Origin: Chrysoporthe austroafricana
Taxonomy: Eukaryota; Ascomycota; Sordariomycetes; Diaporthales; Cryphonectriaceae
DNA length: 64,000 bases
NCBI GenBank assembly: GCA_001051155.2
Contig: JYIP02000015.1
Location: forward strand, 124,001-188,000
Direction of reading: 5' to 3'
Each line of letters begins with the position of its first letter. Position 1 is the stretch's first letter. This document shows positions 44,917 to 55,974 of the stretch, piece after piece. Both the position numbers and the translations under genes were made by a program. The notes beneath the pieces were generated by a model. The model saw nothing but the letters and a program-made list of their open reading frames with translations, had not been told where the DNA came from and made no database searches.

Positions 44917-47073
44917 ATTTTTTTCTTTTTCTTTTGGCATCCAGAGATGGCTCTTGATCTTTCTTCCTATGGAGCGCTAGGAAGAGCGACCACTTGATTA
45001 CCATATAGCTATACCTGAACCAATGATATAGATCGTTAAGCGTGTGTGATAGATAAACCCCAAGGTTCAACACAGTAGAGGTTGCTTATGTAAGAATTGT
45101 TCACCACGGGTCAACAGCATGGACGTGAGCCAGGATCACCAGAAGGCAGGTGAGCCAAAGTAATCAAGACCCCGTATGTTGAAGACGTGCATGGCCGGCT
45201 CGGGAAGCATGCAGAGGCACCAGAACTCCTTACGAACCTCGAGTCGCGGGCTGCTGAAACCGACCCGCTCATAGGATCCTACCTTGCAGAGGCTCTGGGT
45301 CGATATCCATCATTGAATGGACTGATCAGCTTCTAAATTAGCAGCCTTACGAGCTTACCTCACGTGCCTCTCTGTGCATCTAGCCTTATTTCCGAACTGA
45401 GTACGATGTCCCCACATGAGTTGCTGCGCCACTCCCGGCAGGAGCCGAACTGTGGCAGAGACAGTCCGACCTTTACGAAACCATTACTGAATCATTGGTC
45501 AGTAAGGCCACTATGAAGTCGTCGACAGTTGGACCCACCCACGTGCCACCCTTCAGTGGATCATGCCCGATTTCATTATGCACTCATTGGGTCCACCCTG
45601 ATAAGTGGATGCACTGGGTAACGGCTCCTCTCTACTGGCTATCCTCCTTTGCTCTCGCTTCCTTCCCTCGGAACACACCCTAGGGACCCATTAATCCTTC
45701 GGATCTTCGGACGTTTGCCAGCCTGCGAGGGACCTTATGCAGTCTCTTCTACTCTTGTCGTCTTACACGAGTTCGCTTCAGCCGTGTCAATCTTTGCACG
45801 AGAAACTCGAGTGCTGCCGCCCTTGCTTATTTTTTTTTTTTTAAATCCAAGTTGGGGCTCTAGCTAACTGCCTAGGTAGGCACATCGCTAGGAACTGATC
45901 ATGGCTTCGCGAAGTTCGGCCCGAGGCCCAATACCACAGGTCAATTATGACGGCTTTTCAGCTGAAGATGAATCTGTGCAACTTCTGCTTTAGGAGAATC
46001 TAGCCATGTTGATTCATTGTGATGACTTATTTAAGTGCATTCATAAATTCAACAATGCCCTACTATCCAGAATGGCTGCAAGTCTCCTGAATCCAACACC
46101 AGATACGCAATCCCAGTGGTGACTTGTTCATTGACACCATCCAGCGTGTTCCGGGGTACCTCCCCATCCAATATTCTCCTTACAACACACTACAGATGTC
46201 TTTGTGTCTTGATACTTCAAGTTACCTTCGTTGATGTTGTTGTCCTCAAGACCTCGGCTCACCTTGAGACTGAATCCTCAACTTGGTTGACATAAATTGA
46301 ATGACCTGACCTCTACGAGCTGGTTAGACAATGATACGTGCACTGGAACTTGAGGAATGTTAACATGTGACTGAAACCAGCATTTGGGACATTGTGGTAG
46401 GCTCAGTAAATTTGTCATAATCACTCGCCGTTCGATTTTCTTTCGTTCATATACGCCTCATATTCTCAGGAAATATCCGCAGTTCAAAGCATTCAGGTAG
46501 GCCAGAGGAGATATCTAGTGTGTTGAAAGGCAGCAAAAGAATTATCAAGGCGATATAGACCAATCGTAAACGACCGGAATCGTTATTCACTTTGAAGTCG
46601 TCCAGGTTCATGATTACCTACGTATCTCACGGGCCGCAAGGACCCGCAGTTGCGGAAAATTCCTATACCTGGTAACGGCGAAGCGCTAGCCCAGAGCTTC
46701 TTTCAGTAATTAATTAGTCTTCGTTCCGAACTACTGGGCAGCCCTGTTACGCCTATTCTGACCGCACTAATCGCCTGGACTGTGACCTTATGACATTTTA
46801 CAGCCCCTGGTATAGATTATCAACGTCCGACGAAGGGCTAAAACTGCAGGACGTCATGACCCGTTACGCGATTTCACGCGTCATGAAGCCACATTTTATA
46901 GGATCCTCGCCATTTGAGGGCCTAGTTACATTCAATTAATATTTCAACATTATTGAAAGACATGACTGTACACTTCCCGTAGTATGTCCGTGTCCTTACT
47001 CTCCATACGCGGCGCCTATCGCAATCCACAGTTGGAGTTCAATACAAATACTTCTCTACGCTCAAAACTCAAC
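44917..47073. other. AT-rich gene-free region
   Basis: Over 2 kb with stops in all frames and no domain. Nothing like a transposase or terminal repeat was recognised. Confidence 0.5.
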
Positions 47074-48023
47074 ATGCCGTCACAAGACAAGTATTCCGTC
47101 CCCAAGCTTCATGATGAAGTTAAGGAGGAGCTCAAGCAGGGTGACAAAGGTGGCGAGCCAGATCAATGGAGCGCGAGAAAGGTGAACCACCCTCGCCCTC
47201 CCATTTTTTTTCCCCCTTAGCACCAAGACATCAATCTAGTCCGCAGCCGTGCAGGAAGTGACGGTGAACTAACAAACATCGCATTTCAGGCGCAAATGAT
47301 GGCCAAAGAATACAAAAAGCGTGGCGATGATTACAATATGCCCAAGGAGTCCAAGAACGAGTTCCAGAGGAGTCTCGAGAAGTGGGGCGACGAAGAGTGG
47401 CAGACGAAAGACGGATCAGGCCACGCGAAGAAAGATGACAACCGAAAGCGCTACCTGCCCAAGAGGGCCAGGGAGCAGATGAGCGAAAAGGAGAAAAAGG
47501 AGACTGACAAGAAGAAACAGGAGGAAGGCAAAGACAAACAATTCGTCTCCAACACCCAGAAGGCTAAAGGCGCACGCACGTACGCCGGCAGGAAGGTTGA
47601 GTTCGAGCACGATGGCATGGCAACGACGAGAATGGCAAGACAGACGACGACAAAGAAAATGAAACGTCATTGTCGGATAGAAAGCGTGGTCGCAAGGCCA
47701 AGGACAACGGTGACAAGGGCCAGAAGAAGCAGAAGACCGACTTGAAGACGGATCATGACGACGGCACGATCGGGTCGAAGCATGACAAGGCGGATGCACC
47801 TGCACAGCAAGGCTCGAAGGACAGGCTGCCGAAGAATGGCCTGAAGAACGCCCACTGGAAGGCTCTGCCCGGCTGGGTTCAGGGCGAAGTAATTGACATC
47901 GTCAAGGCATCCAAATCGGTGGATGGCGAGCAGGTCCAGGCATCCAAGGATGATCCAAAGGTTGTACTGAAGTCGAAGAGCGGCAAAATTTGTAGTCACA
48001 AACCTGACAACGTCTACTTCTAA
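47074..48023 (+). CDS. DUF2945 (hypervirulence-associated Tudor domain) protein, frameshifted by a 5-bp duplication
   Basis: Exon 1 (47074-47181) and an exon from 47290 are separated by a 108-bp intron. The N-terminal part starts MPSQDKYSVPKLHDEVKEEL and has the QGDKGG, WSARK, AQMMAKEYKKRGDDY and RKRYLPKRA segments of fungal nuclear DUF5872-type proteins. The C-terminal part, in another frame up to 48023, contains GSKHDKADAPAQ and HWKALPGWVQGEVIDIV, the DUF2945 Tudor-like fold, and ends NVYF. Between them, at 47612-47621, the word ATGGC stands twice in tandem. One copy is exactly enough to put the two halves in different frames, and the local acidic stretch NDENGKTDDDKENE continues smoothly in the second frame. 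As it stands, translation runs off into a basic tail and stops at 47745, losing the Tudor part. Confidence 0.75.
47612..47621. repeat. 5-bp tandem duplication causing a frameshift
   Basis: ATGGCATGGC: two exact copies of ATGGC inside the coding sequence of the DUF2945 gene. With one copy the gene reads through; with two it is out of frame. Confidence 0.75.
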
Positions 48024-48404
48024 AAGAAGAAAGAAAGAAAGCTCTACATTTAACTCGGCCAAAGCAATATTGTAACGTGGCACTGCTTTATTAGTGGACG
48101 ATCTGAGACAACACATGCATCATAATAGAAAGTACCGAGCAGGTGTCGCTGAGCGAAGCGGGGTAAAACCATCAAAGTTTTAGCGCACCAGCATCTCCTG
48201 CCGTCTTTTGAAACACCCACGGCCCAATACATACTAAGCAATGCTGCTACTTTTCGAATAATCTTCTAAATCTGCTCGCTAGGGTCCTCATTTCCTCAGC
48301 GTGTCCAGTCTCCCAATATTGTTGATATCGAGCTCGATGGTAACCGTCGCTTTCGATTCCGACCCGATCCGATCCCAGCGCAACCACGAACCCCGCTTGA
48401 AACA
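48024..48404. other. Intergenic region
   Basis: Short spacer between the DUF2945 gene and the NLR-type gene; AT-rich, no gene. Confidence 0.5.
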
Positions 48405-49191
48405 ATGCGACTTTTGAAATACAGCAACGGCAACTTGGAGCTAACCGGTGATCTGGTTCGCGATATACCCAGATATGTTATACTGTCGCACACATGGGGC
48501 CCAGATACCGAGGAAGTCACCTATCAAGACTTGATCGGCGGCACTTGGAAGGATAAACTTGGCTATAACAAAATCAAGTTCTGTGCAGCACAGGCCGAAC
48601 GTGATAACCTACAACATTTCTGGATAGACACTTGCTGCATTGACAAATGCAACCGGGCCGAGCTGACTGGAGCGATTAACTCTATGTTTCGCTGGTACCA
48701 AAATGCGACTCGATGCTATGTATACCTGTCGGACGTTTCAGCTTCTGGCCACGAAGGGGACAATCAGCAGTCTGCGCTCGCGTGGGAGCCAGCTTTTCGG
48801 AAATGTCGGTGGTTCAAACGAGGCTGGACACTCCAAGAACTTCTAGCCCCTACATCTGTTGAATTCTTCTCAGAGGAGGGTCGGCGGCTCGGCGATAAAA
48901 AGTCTCTCGTGCAACAAATTCACGAAATAACTGGCATTTCGATTCAAGCCCTTCAGGGAGGCGTCCTGAATCAGTTCAGCCTCGAGGAGCGCTTCCAATG
49001 GGCAGAGCCACGTCAAACTTCCCGCGAAGAAGACTGGGCCTACTGTCTCCAAGGTATTTTTGGTGTTTCTATGCCAGTTGTATATGGTGAAGGGAAGGTC
49101 AATGCAATTGGTCGGCTTCACAAAGAGATCAACGGTATTTATCACATTTCCTTCTCTTGCTTTGTGATTTTCAGCTTTTCAATTATTATTA

Positions 49192-49272
<81 letters not shown>

Positions 49273-51864
49273 AAAAANAAAAAAAAAAAAAAAAAAAAAA
49301 AGACAGCAAAACTGACGAAGATATACTCTGCAGAAAACCAAGAATGCAAAAAGAGCTTGCAAAGCACTGATCCACGACTCGATAAGAAGCGTATCGAACA
49401 GACGAAAGGTGGCCTGCTACGAGACTCGTATAAGTGGATTCTGCAGCATCGAGACTTCAAGCAGTGGCGTGACGACGACCAGAGCCGGCTGCTCTGGATC
49501 AAGGGCGATCCCGGCAAGGGCAAGACAATGCTTCTCTGCGGAATCATCGATGAGATGGGTTCTATTACAACACTAGATGGTAGAGATTCTCGCGCGGTCC
49601 TGTCCTACTTCTTCTGCCAGGCGACCGACTCGCACATTAACAGTGCGACAGCTGTACTGCGGGGCTTGATTTACCTGCTTGTTGAACGTCAGCCATCACT
49701 TCTATCACACGTTCGAGAGAGGTATGACAAGGCCGGAAAAGCGCTGTTCGAGCATGCGAATGCCTGGGTCGCCTTGACTGGAATAATGAGGAGCATTATC
49801 CAAGACCCGCATTTGGATGAAGGCTACCTGATTATTGATGCGCTGGACGAATGCTCTGACCTGCTACAACTTCTCGACTTCATTTCTCAAAGTATTGGTG
49901 GACATTCGCGGGTCAAGTGGATTGTGTCAAGTCGGAACTGGACAGACATTGAAGAGAGAATTGGGACTATCGCCCAGAAAGCTCGTCTGGACCTCGAGCT
50001 CAATAAGAACTCTATCTCTGCAGCGGTTCAACATTATACGAAGTATAAAGTGGAACAGTTAGCCACGCGAAAAGGGTATGATGTCAAGCTGCAGGGGGAT
50101 ATCTACCGTTCTTTAACAGAGAATGCTGGCAGCACGTCCCTCTGGGTGGCATTGGTCTGTCAAGAGCTTGCTTCTCCTGGAGTGAAGCTGCGACATATAC
50201 GAGACAAGATTCGTGCGCTTCCTCCAGGACTCAACTCTCTCTATGAGAGAATGCTAAAAACGCATGCGCTTCAGACGATTCAGAGGCATGCAGACAAATC
50301 TTGGCTGTGGTCTCGCTATCATTCCGCCCAGTCACGTTACCAGAACTGGCGTCTCTTATCGAATTGCCAGATACTGTCCCGGAGGACGATCCCGAGACCT
50401 TGAAGGATATTATCAGGAATTGCGGCTCTTTCCTGACTCTTCGAGATGAGATAGTGTACTTTGTGCACCAATCAGCAAAGGACTTCTTACTGGAGCAAGC
50501 GTCGAAACGGATATTTCCTTCAGGTTCTGACCAAGAACACCAGACGATCCTCGCAAGGTCGATCAAAATCATGTCTCAGAAGTTCAGCCGCAATATTTAC
50601 AACCTTCAGCACCCTGGCATTCTGATTAACCAAGTTCGCCAACCGCAGCCCGATCCTCTCGCTGCAGCCCGATATTCTTGCGTCCATTGGATTGATCATC
50701 TGCTCGAAATCAACTCTGATCGTTATTTACAGGACAAAGGCATAGTAGACAGATTCTTGCGGCAGAGCTATCTTTACTGGCTGGAAGCCCTGAGTCTTCT
50801 CCGAAGCATTGCGCGAGGCGCGCATGCTTTAATAAAGCTCAAAGAGAAACTTCAAGTATGTCTTGAATTTTAAAAAGACAATGAGCATGCTTAACACTTT
50901 TTCCTAGTATCAACAGAATACATCCCTGCTGCGTCAACTTATTCGAGATATGCAGCGTTTTCTATCGTACAATCAGTGGGCTATAGAAAACAGCCCTCTT
51001 CAAGTCTACACTTCAGCACTTCTTTTTATTCCCAACAAAAGCCTGATCAAGAGGCTATTCAGAAAGGAAGAACCAGAATGGATAAAGATAATGCCAGTAA
51101 TGGAGGATGATTGGAGCCCTTGCCTCCAGACGCTCGAAGAGCATAGCGACAGTATCAAGACAGTAGCTTTCTCGAGCGACTCACAGCGGATCGTATCAGG
51201 CTCACACGATAGAACTATCCGAGTCTGGGATACAGAGACAGGCCAATGCTTCCTGACGCTCGAAGGACATAATGCCTCGGTTAATTCAGTAGCCTTTTCG
51301 AACGATTCGCAGCGGATCGTATCAGGCTCAAGCGACAGAACTATCCGGATTTGGAATACAGAGACAGGCCAATGCTTCCAGACGCTCGAAGGACATAATG
51401 ACTGGGTTTATTCAATAGCCTTTTCGAACGATTCGCAGCGGATCGTATCAGGCTCAAGCGACAGAACTATCCGGATCTGGGATACAGAGACAGGCCAATG
51501 CCTTCAGACGCTCGAGGTCGGCGGAATATTGAAAAATTTGTCGCTAGATCCTACTGGTGCATATCTTAAGACAGAGATCGGTATTTTCCACCTTGGATCG
51601 CCCTCGTCTGCACTCAACCTACAATCCGTACGAGAAAACGAGGCCCGACTGCCTCAGCGCTGTGGCTACGGGATCAGCTTGGATGGCCGTTGGATTACAA
51701 GCGGTACAGAAAATCTATTATGGCTCCCATCGGAGTATCGCCCGTACTCTTCTGCTGTGGCCGGATCGAGAGTTGCAATTGGCTGCTCGTCGGGCCGGGT
51801 CCTTTGCTTCAGCTTTGACCCTGGTTTGGTATTTTACCCGCACGCTTCGTGGACAGGTTGTTGA
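48405..51864 (+). CDS. HET-NACHT-WD40 NLR protein (HET-E-like incompatibility family), with a one-base frameshift
   Basis: Exons 48405-49134, 49334-50855 and 50908-51864, about 1070 codons if the shift is ignored. The HET domain fills the first exon: YVILSHTWG, WIDTCCIDK and GWTLQELLAP. The NACHT ATPase follows with Walker A GDPGKGKT (302-308) and Walker B LIIDALDEC (409-417), then a winged-helix-like region. Three WD40 repeats of 42 residues follow at 51121-51498, then degenerate repeats to the end. Near 50256-50260, at CTAAAAACG, the reading changes frame: one A is missing relative to a continuous protein, after which SDDSEACRQILAVVSL resumes. It may be a homopolymer sequencing error or a real loss-of-function change. 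The first intron contains an abnormal poly-A tract. Proteins of this type sense non-self in heterokaryon incompatibility or defence by oligomerising on ligand binding to the WD repeats. Confidence 0.82.
49196..49301. repeat. Poly-A tract with an undetermined base in an intron
   Basis: About 100 bp made almost only of A, with three C interruptions or N at 49278, inside the intron separating HET and NACHT coding parts. The natural length is probably not resolved by the assembly. The intron is still bordered by a GTATTT donor (49135) and a CTGCAG acceptor (49333). Confidence 0.8.
51121..51498. repeat. Three near-identical 126-bp WD40 repeat units
   Basis: Units 51121-51246, 51247-51372 and 51373-51498 each code 42 residues from Cys-Leu/Phe to Thr-Gly-Gln. 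Units 2 and 3 differ at only six residues, and three of those (positions 10, 11 and 13 of the unit) fall in one short stretch. Such homogenised repeats, varying at the ligand face, are known from the HET-D/HET-E family. Confidence 0.8.
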
Positions 51865-53564
51865 CTAATTGGTTCTGGCGACAAACAGCTCATGGAGAGG
51901 ACATCGTCACAAACGTATGGTCAAAGTCATTTATTTGATATCAAATAACTTGTCATGCATTACACTATACATTAGCCTGGAGATTTAAGACTCTTGGTTC
52001 ATTTATAACGAGGTCCAATGATCAGCCTTCGAATTGCAGTATATATATATTTCTACCTATGAGTTCCTGTCTACCTTTTTATCACCGTGGCAGCGTGGCA
52101 GGGTGCCACGTAACATGGACTTTCAAGCAATTCACGTTACCAGGCAATAGTCCGTGCAGTAAGGAAAATTACAAATAGCCAGCTATTTTGCTAGCCGGAT
52201 TACGGAAATTCAGACTACTACGCGCACTTTATTTTGACCCTACCTACACTTACACAATCATTACTTGGGGTTATAAGCATTGCAGACGTAGCCGCACTCA
52301 AGCATCGCACTCGCTGAGGCAACACGTCTTGGCACAGTCGCTGGAGCATTTAGAAGGGGACTTGTCGCATACTGCGACGCATGATCTCTAAGGGTCTTGG
52401 GGCGTCTCGAGTTTGGTAGCGTAGGCCACCTGATAGTATTTGTCTGAGGAGCCGGAATAACCATCCACCTAGGCCCCAAAGCGAGAAAAGAAGCAGTGTT
52501 GATAAAGATGGATTCGGTACGTTTCGCCGAAAATCTTTAGGGGGTCTTTTTTGAAGTTGTCATCGTGATGAATAAAGTAGCCCTGAGTTAAGTAGAGAGG
52601 GAGAATATATTGCGTACTTTTCTCGTGACAGCTGATCGGTGTGCCATACAAGGTCAACGTCCTGCTTCGGGCCAATGCCAACACCCGGATTATCACCTAT
52701 GATAGTAAAGAGCTTCCCGTAGCGGCGAATAGCGTTTGTCGGGATCTTTCCACCGGAGCCTGCTCTGCTGCCACTTAGCATCGGACGTGTCTTCGAAGAA
52801 CTTGATCTGACGAACAGTTTGATTCTACGGCGAGGTTGCTTGTAATAGAGCCTCATTGAAGGCTTGAGACTGAATACAAATATGTTAGACTAGGCTGGTA
52901 CAGTTCGAACTTAGGACTCAACAACTTAGGATACCTAGGTACCTAGATGGCACCGCGGTCGACAAAGCTCATCCGAGTCCTTTGGCCAAAAGCTCAAGGC
53001 TGGTTGTGGCAAGCACGCATCTCGGCTGGGGCCGAGATATTCAAAGCTGAAAAGTAAACGTTTGATAGAAGATCGGCACTTGCTACGATATAGTTAGGCT
53101 GAGCGGAAGACGCGGATGGACCCAGATATGATTAGACTCACGAGCCTAGCGCATGCGAGTGCGAGTGCGGCTGTTGTCAGCCTCAAGCCAAGACCATCAT
53201 CGTCCTAGCCTGCGCTAGCCCACCTACCACTCCCGCGTACGTGGGGAGGCGGAATAAAACCAATCTAAGGAAACAGGCCAACTGTCGACGGCGTAAATCA
53301 GCCCTTTGACCCGACGGAACCGGAACGATGGACGACACGTTGCAGCCATCGTTGTCGTCACCGCCTCAGTAGGCAGGTGATGGATGATGTGCTGTGTCGA
53401 ATGATTTTATATATTTAAGGGCGCGCAAGTGGAAAGCCCAAGCCCTTATGTATGCGAGGCTGCTCACTCAGGATCATCGGGAGTTCCTGAGCAACCACGG
53501 GCTTCTCGAATTCAATTGTATTCTCGTCAGCTATTCGCGGCAGCAGAGACCGACGTTCCACACC
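51865..53564. other. AT-rich gene-free region
   Basis: No domain in any frame. The last part includes the promoter of the RTA1 gene. A small inverted repeat GTGGCA/TGCCAC is at about 52087-52109. Confidence 0.45.
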
Positions 53565-54717
53565 ATGGCACACCCGGGCTTACCCCCATACGCCGTCTCA
53601 TTCGGGCCTGATGCGAACTGCACCCTCGCTACCTGTGCTATAGAGTACAGCGTATACGGCTACCGGCCAAGCCTCGCCGCTAACACCGTATTTTTGGTCC
53701 TGTTTGCATTGTCGGCCTGCATACATCTCTATCTCGGCGTACGATGGAGGACTGGATCGTTCGCGGCTCTCATGATCTTAGGAGCTGTCAGTGCCATCCT
53801 GGGATATGTCGGTAGGATCATGATGTGGTACAATCCCTTCACTTTTAAGGGCTTCATGATGCAGATCAGTAAGCAGGCACCCGGCTGGCCCTCTCCACGG
53901 CACGCCGACCGTCCACCCGTGCGAGTCCGTTAGCTCACGACGATAGTCTGCATCACCCTGGCCCCGGTCTTTTACACGGCCGCAATCTACATCACCCTCG
54001 CGAAGGTGTAAGTCCGAGGGCCCCCCTCCGTGCCAGAGCAGTCTTTGTTGATCGCAGGCCTAGGATCACATACTTCGCCCCCGGCCTGTCACGCGTCCCG
54101 CCTCGTTTCCTATACCTGTCTTTCATCCCCAGCGACATCATCTGCCTGATCCTGCAGGCTGCGGGCGGGGCGCTGTCCACGACATCGTCGGGCTCGAGCT
54201 CCGCCGGCGTGGACATCAGCCTCGCGGGGCTCGTGCTCCAGGTCTTCTCGATGTCGCTGTTCTGCGGCATCTTCACCGACTGGTTCGTCCGGTACGTCCG
54301 GTCGCCCGGGTGGCCAGGCCACAAGCGGGACCTGAGGTACGGGATGCGCGTGGAGGTCTTCCTCGGCTTCTTGGGCGCTGCGACGCTGCTCATCCTCGTT
54401 CGCTGCGCGTACCGTGTCGCGGAGCTTCGCGATGGATATAAGAAATCCAATCCGATCCTGGGCGAAGAGGGCTTGTTCATTGGGTTGGAGGGAGGGTGAG
54501 TGGTCCCTTTACTTGCTCGGCGGATGATTCCTGTGCAGAGGTAGTGCTGACCTGAGTTGACCCGAGCAGCATGATCATAACTGCCGTCTTTTGCCTCATG
54601 GTCGGGCATCCAGGCATGGTGTTGCAAGGCCGCCGGCCTAGTAGTACTCATCAGAACGCGATTCTTGCGCAAGAAATCTCTACGACCTCTGCGGGCAGCG
54701 TGCAAAAGGCAGGCTAA
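53565..54717 (+). CDS. RTA1-like seven-TM protein
   Basis: Four exons (53565-53868, 53947-54007, 54064-54495, 54570-54717) encode 314 residues. The RTA1 family pattern is clear: an N-terminal extracellular part YSVYGYRPSLAANTVFL, then GYVGRIMMWYNPFTFKGFMMQI (in part), TLAPVFYTAAIYITL, FIPSDIICLILQAAGGAL, IFTDWFVRYV, and a helix pair with RCAYRVAELRDGY and MIITAVFCLMVGHPG. Seven membrane helices can be placed. RTA1 proteins such as Rta1 and Rsb1 of yeast are linked to sterol-toxin resistance and long-chain base export. Three short introns interrupt the gene, the last one near the C-terminus. No frameshift is seen; the gene looks functional in a region of decayed genes. Confidence 0.87.
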
Positions 54718-55168
54718 TTGCAGGCTCGCGATATACTGTAGATGCCGATATGCTCGATGGCGACCTTGTAACTAGTTCTTTAACCCAGATATCTGGCTTT
54801 GACCTGCTTCTCTTCGCAAAAGTCAATCAAACATCTCTTACACTGAACCAGGTATCGTAACATACCACGATACCAATTCCGATCGAAGATGACAGTATCG
54901 ATCGCCGGAGCGCCGCAAAGTCCCATTCGTAGTCACCCGGCACCTCATCTACAGCGAAGCAAGTAGAAGCGCCACCGCCATGCATGATGCATGCACGTTG
55001 CCTGCTGATACCCCGAGTGATAGCATTTGGGCCCGTCTTGGGTACCATCCACTCGTATACGGTACTGCCGAAGATAGTAACTATCGTCCGCTACGAGGCC
55101 AATATTTGGTGGGTACTGAACCGAGGCGTGCCCGAAGCTATTTACGATCTTCCTGCCATCCGCATTGG
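54718..55168. other. Intergenic region
   Basis: Short gap before the GMC remnant; no gene. Confidence 0.5.
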
Positions 55169-55974
55169 ATGGCCACCTCGATTGTGTTCTCCGCGCTTGG
55201 AGCCCTGCGTGGGGCCGCGAGGGCACAATACGACTCCATCATGATCGGCGGCGGCACGGGCGGCCTCCTCCTCGCCGCCCGCCTCGCCGCGGACCCGCAC
55301 AACACCGGCCGCACAGATCCGCTCATCACGGCCCCCGAGAGCGAGGGCGGTATTGTTGGGATGGGGTGCGACTGGAACGTCACCCGCGTCGCGCAGGCCC
55401 ACCTGTACCGAAATGCCACCATCACGTACCCCTTGGCGAAGGACGCTGGGCGGTAGCTCCGCCTTCGCGAGCAGCCTGCCTGAGACGTCTCGGGGCAGCC
55501 CCCCCCCTTCGACAGGTGCGCCGAACGAGAGTGTCGCCATGCTGCGCGTACTCTAGACGGCTAACCAGTCCCTAATAGACTTTGGCTGGTTCCTGGGCTT
55601 CATGACGGGTTATATCCTGCACCCTCCCAGCAGCGGCACCGTCCACGCCGCGCCCTCCGCGACACGGCCAGGCATCGACTCGGAGCTTCAACGGAGCAGA
55701 GCTCAGCGTCCCTGGGAACCAGCCCTTGGAGGATTTCCAGACTGGGATCTTGGCGGGTCTCAGCAGCGGGAGAGGCCATCCCAAAGGCGGGTGTGCGATG
55801 ATGCCGCGCGCGCAGGGCGGGGCCGTGGATGAGGAGGACCTGAAGGTGTACGGCACGGTGAGTGTGCGGCTCGTCGATGCGAGCGTGGTTCCGAGCAGGC
55901 CAGGACAGCATGCGATGGGTCTGGTATATGCGGTTGCAATTAGGGCAGCAGAGATTCTGCAGACCACGCTGTGA
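55169..55974 (+). pseudogene. GMC oxidoreductase remnant with most of the middle deleted
   Basis: The start (ATG 55169) gives a signal-peptide-like MATSIVFSALGALRGAARAQ, then YDSIMIGGGTGGLLLAARLA, the FAD-binding dinucleotide fold of GMC flavoenzymes. The frame stops at 55456 after TYPLAKDAGR. About 270 bp further, at 55720-55974, the family's C-terminal domain appears: HPKGGCAMMPR, VDEEDLKVYGTVSVRLVDASVVPS (in part), GQHAMGLVYAVAIRAAEIL. Intact family members have several hundred residues between these parts; here there are about 90, in shifted frames. The substrate domain and most of the flavin pocket are missing, so no enzyme can be made. Relatives include aryl-alcohol oxidases and the dehydrogenase domain of cellobiose dehydrogenase. 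Confidence 0.78.

Noticed and set aside
39208..48023. Repeat-induced point mutation as the cause of gene loss
   Set aside because: The visible lesions are small indels, and conserved segments lack the clusters of C-to-T stop codons that RIP makes. A proper index was not computed.
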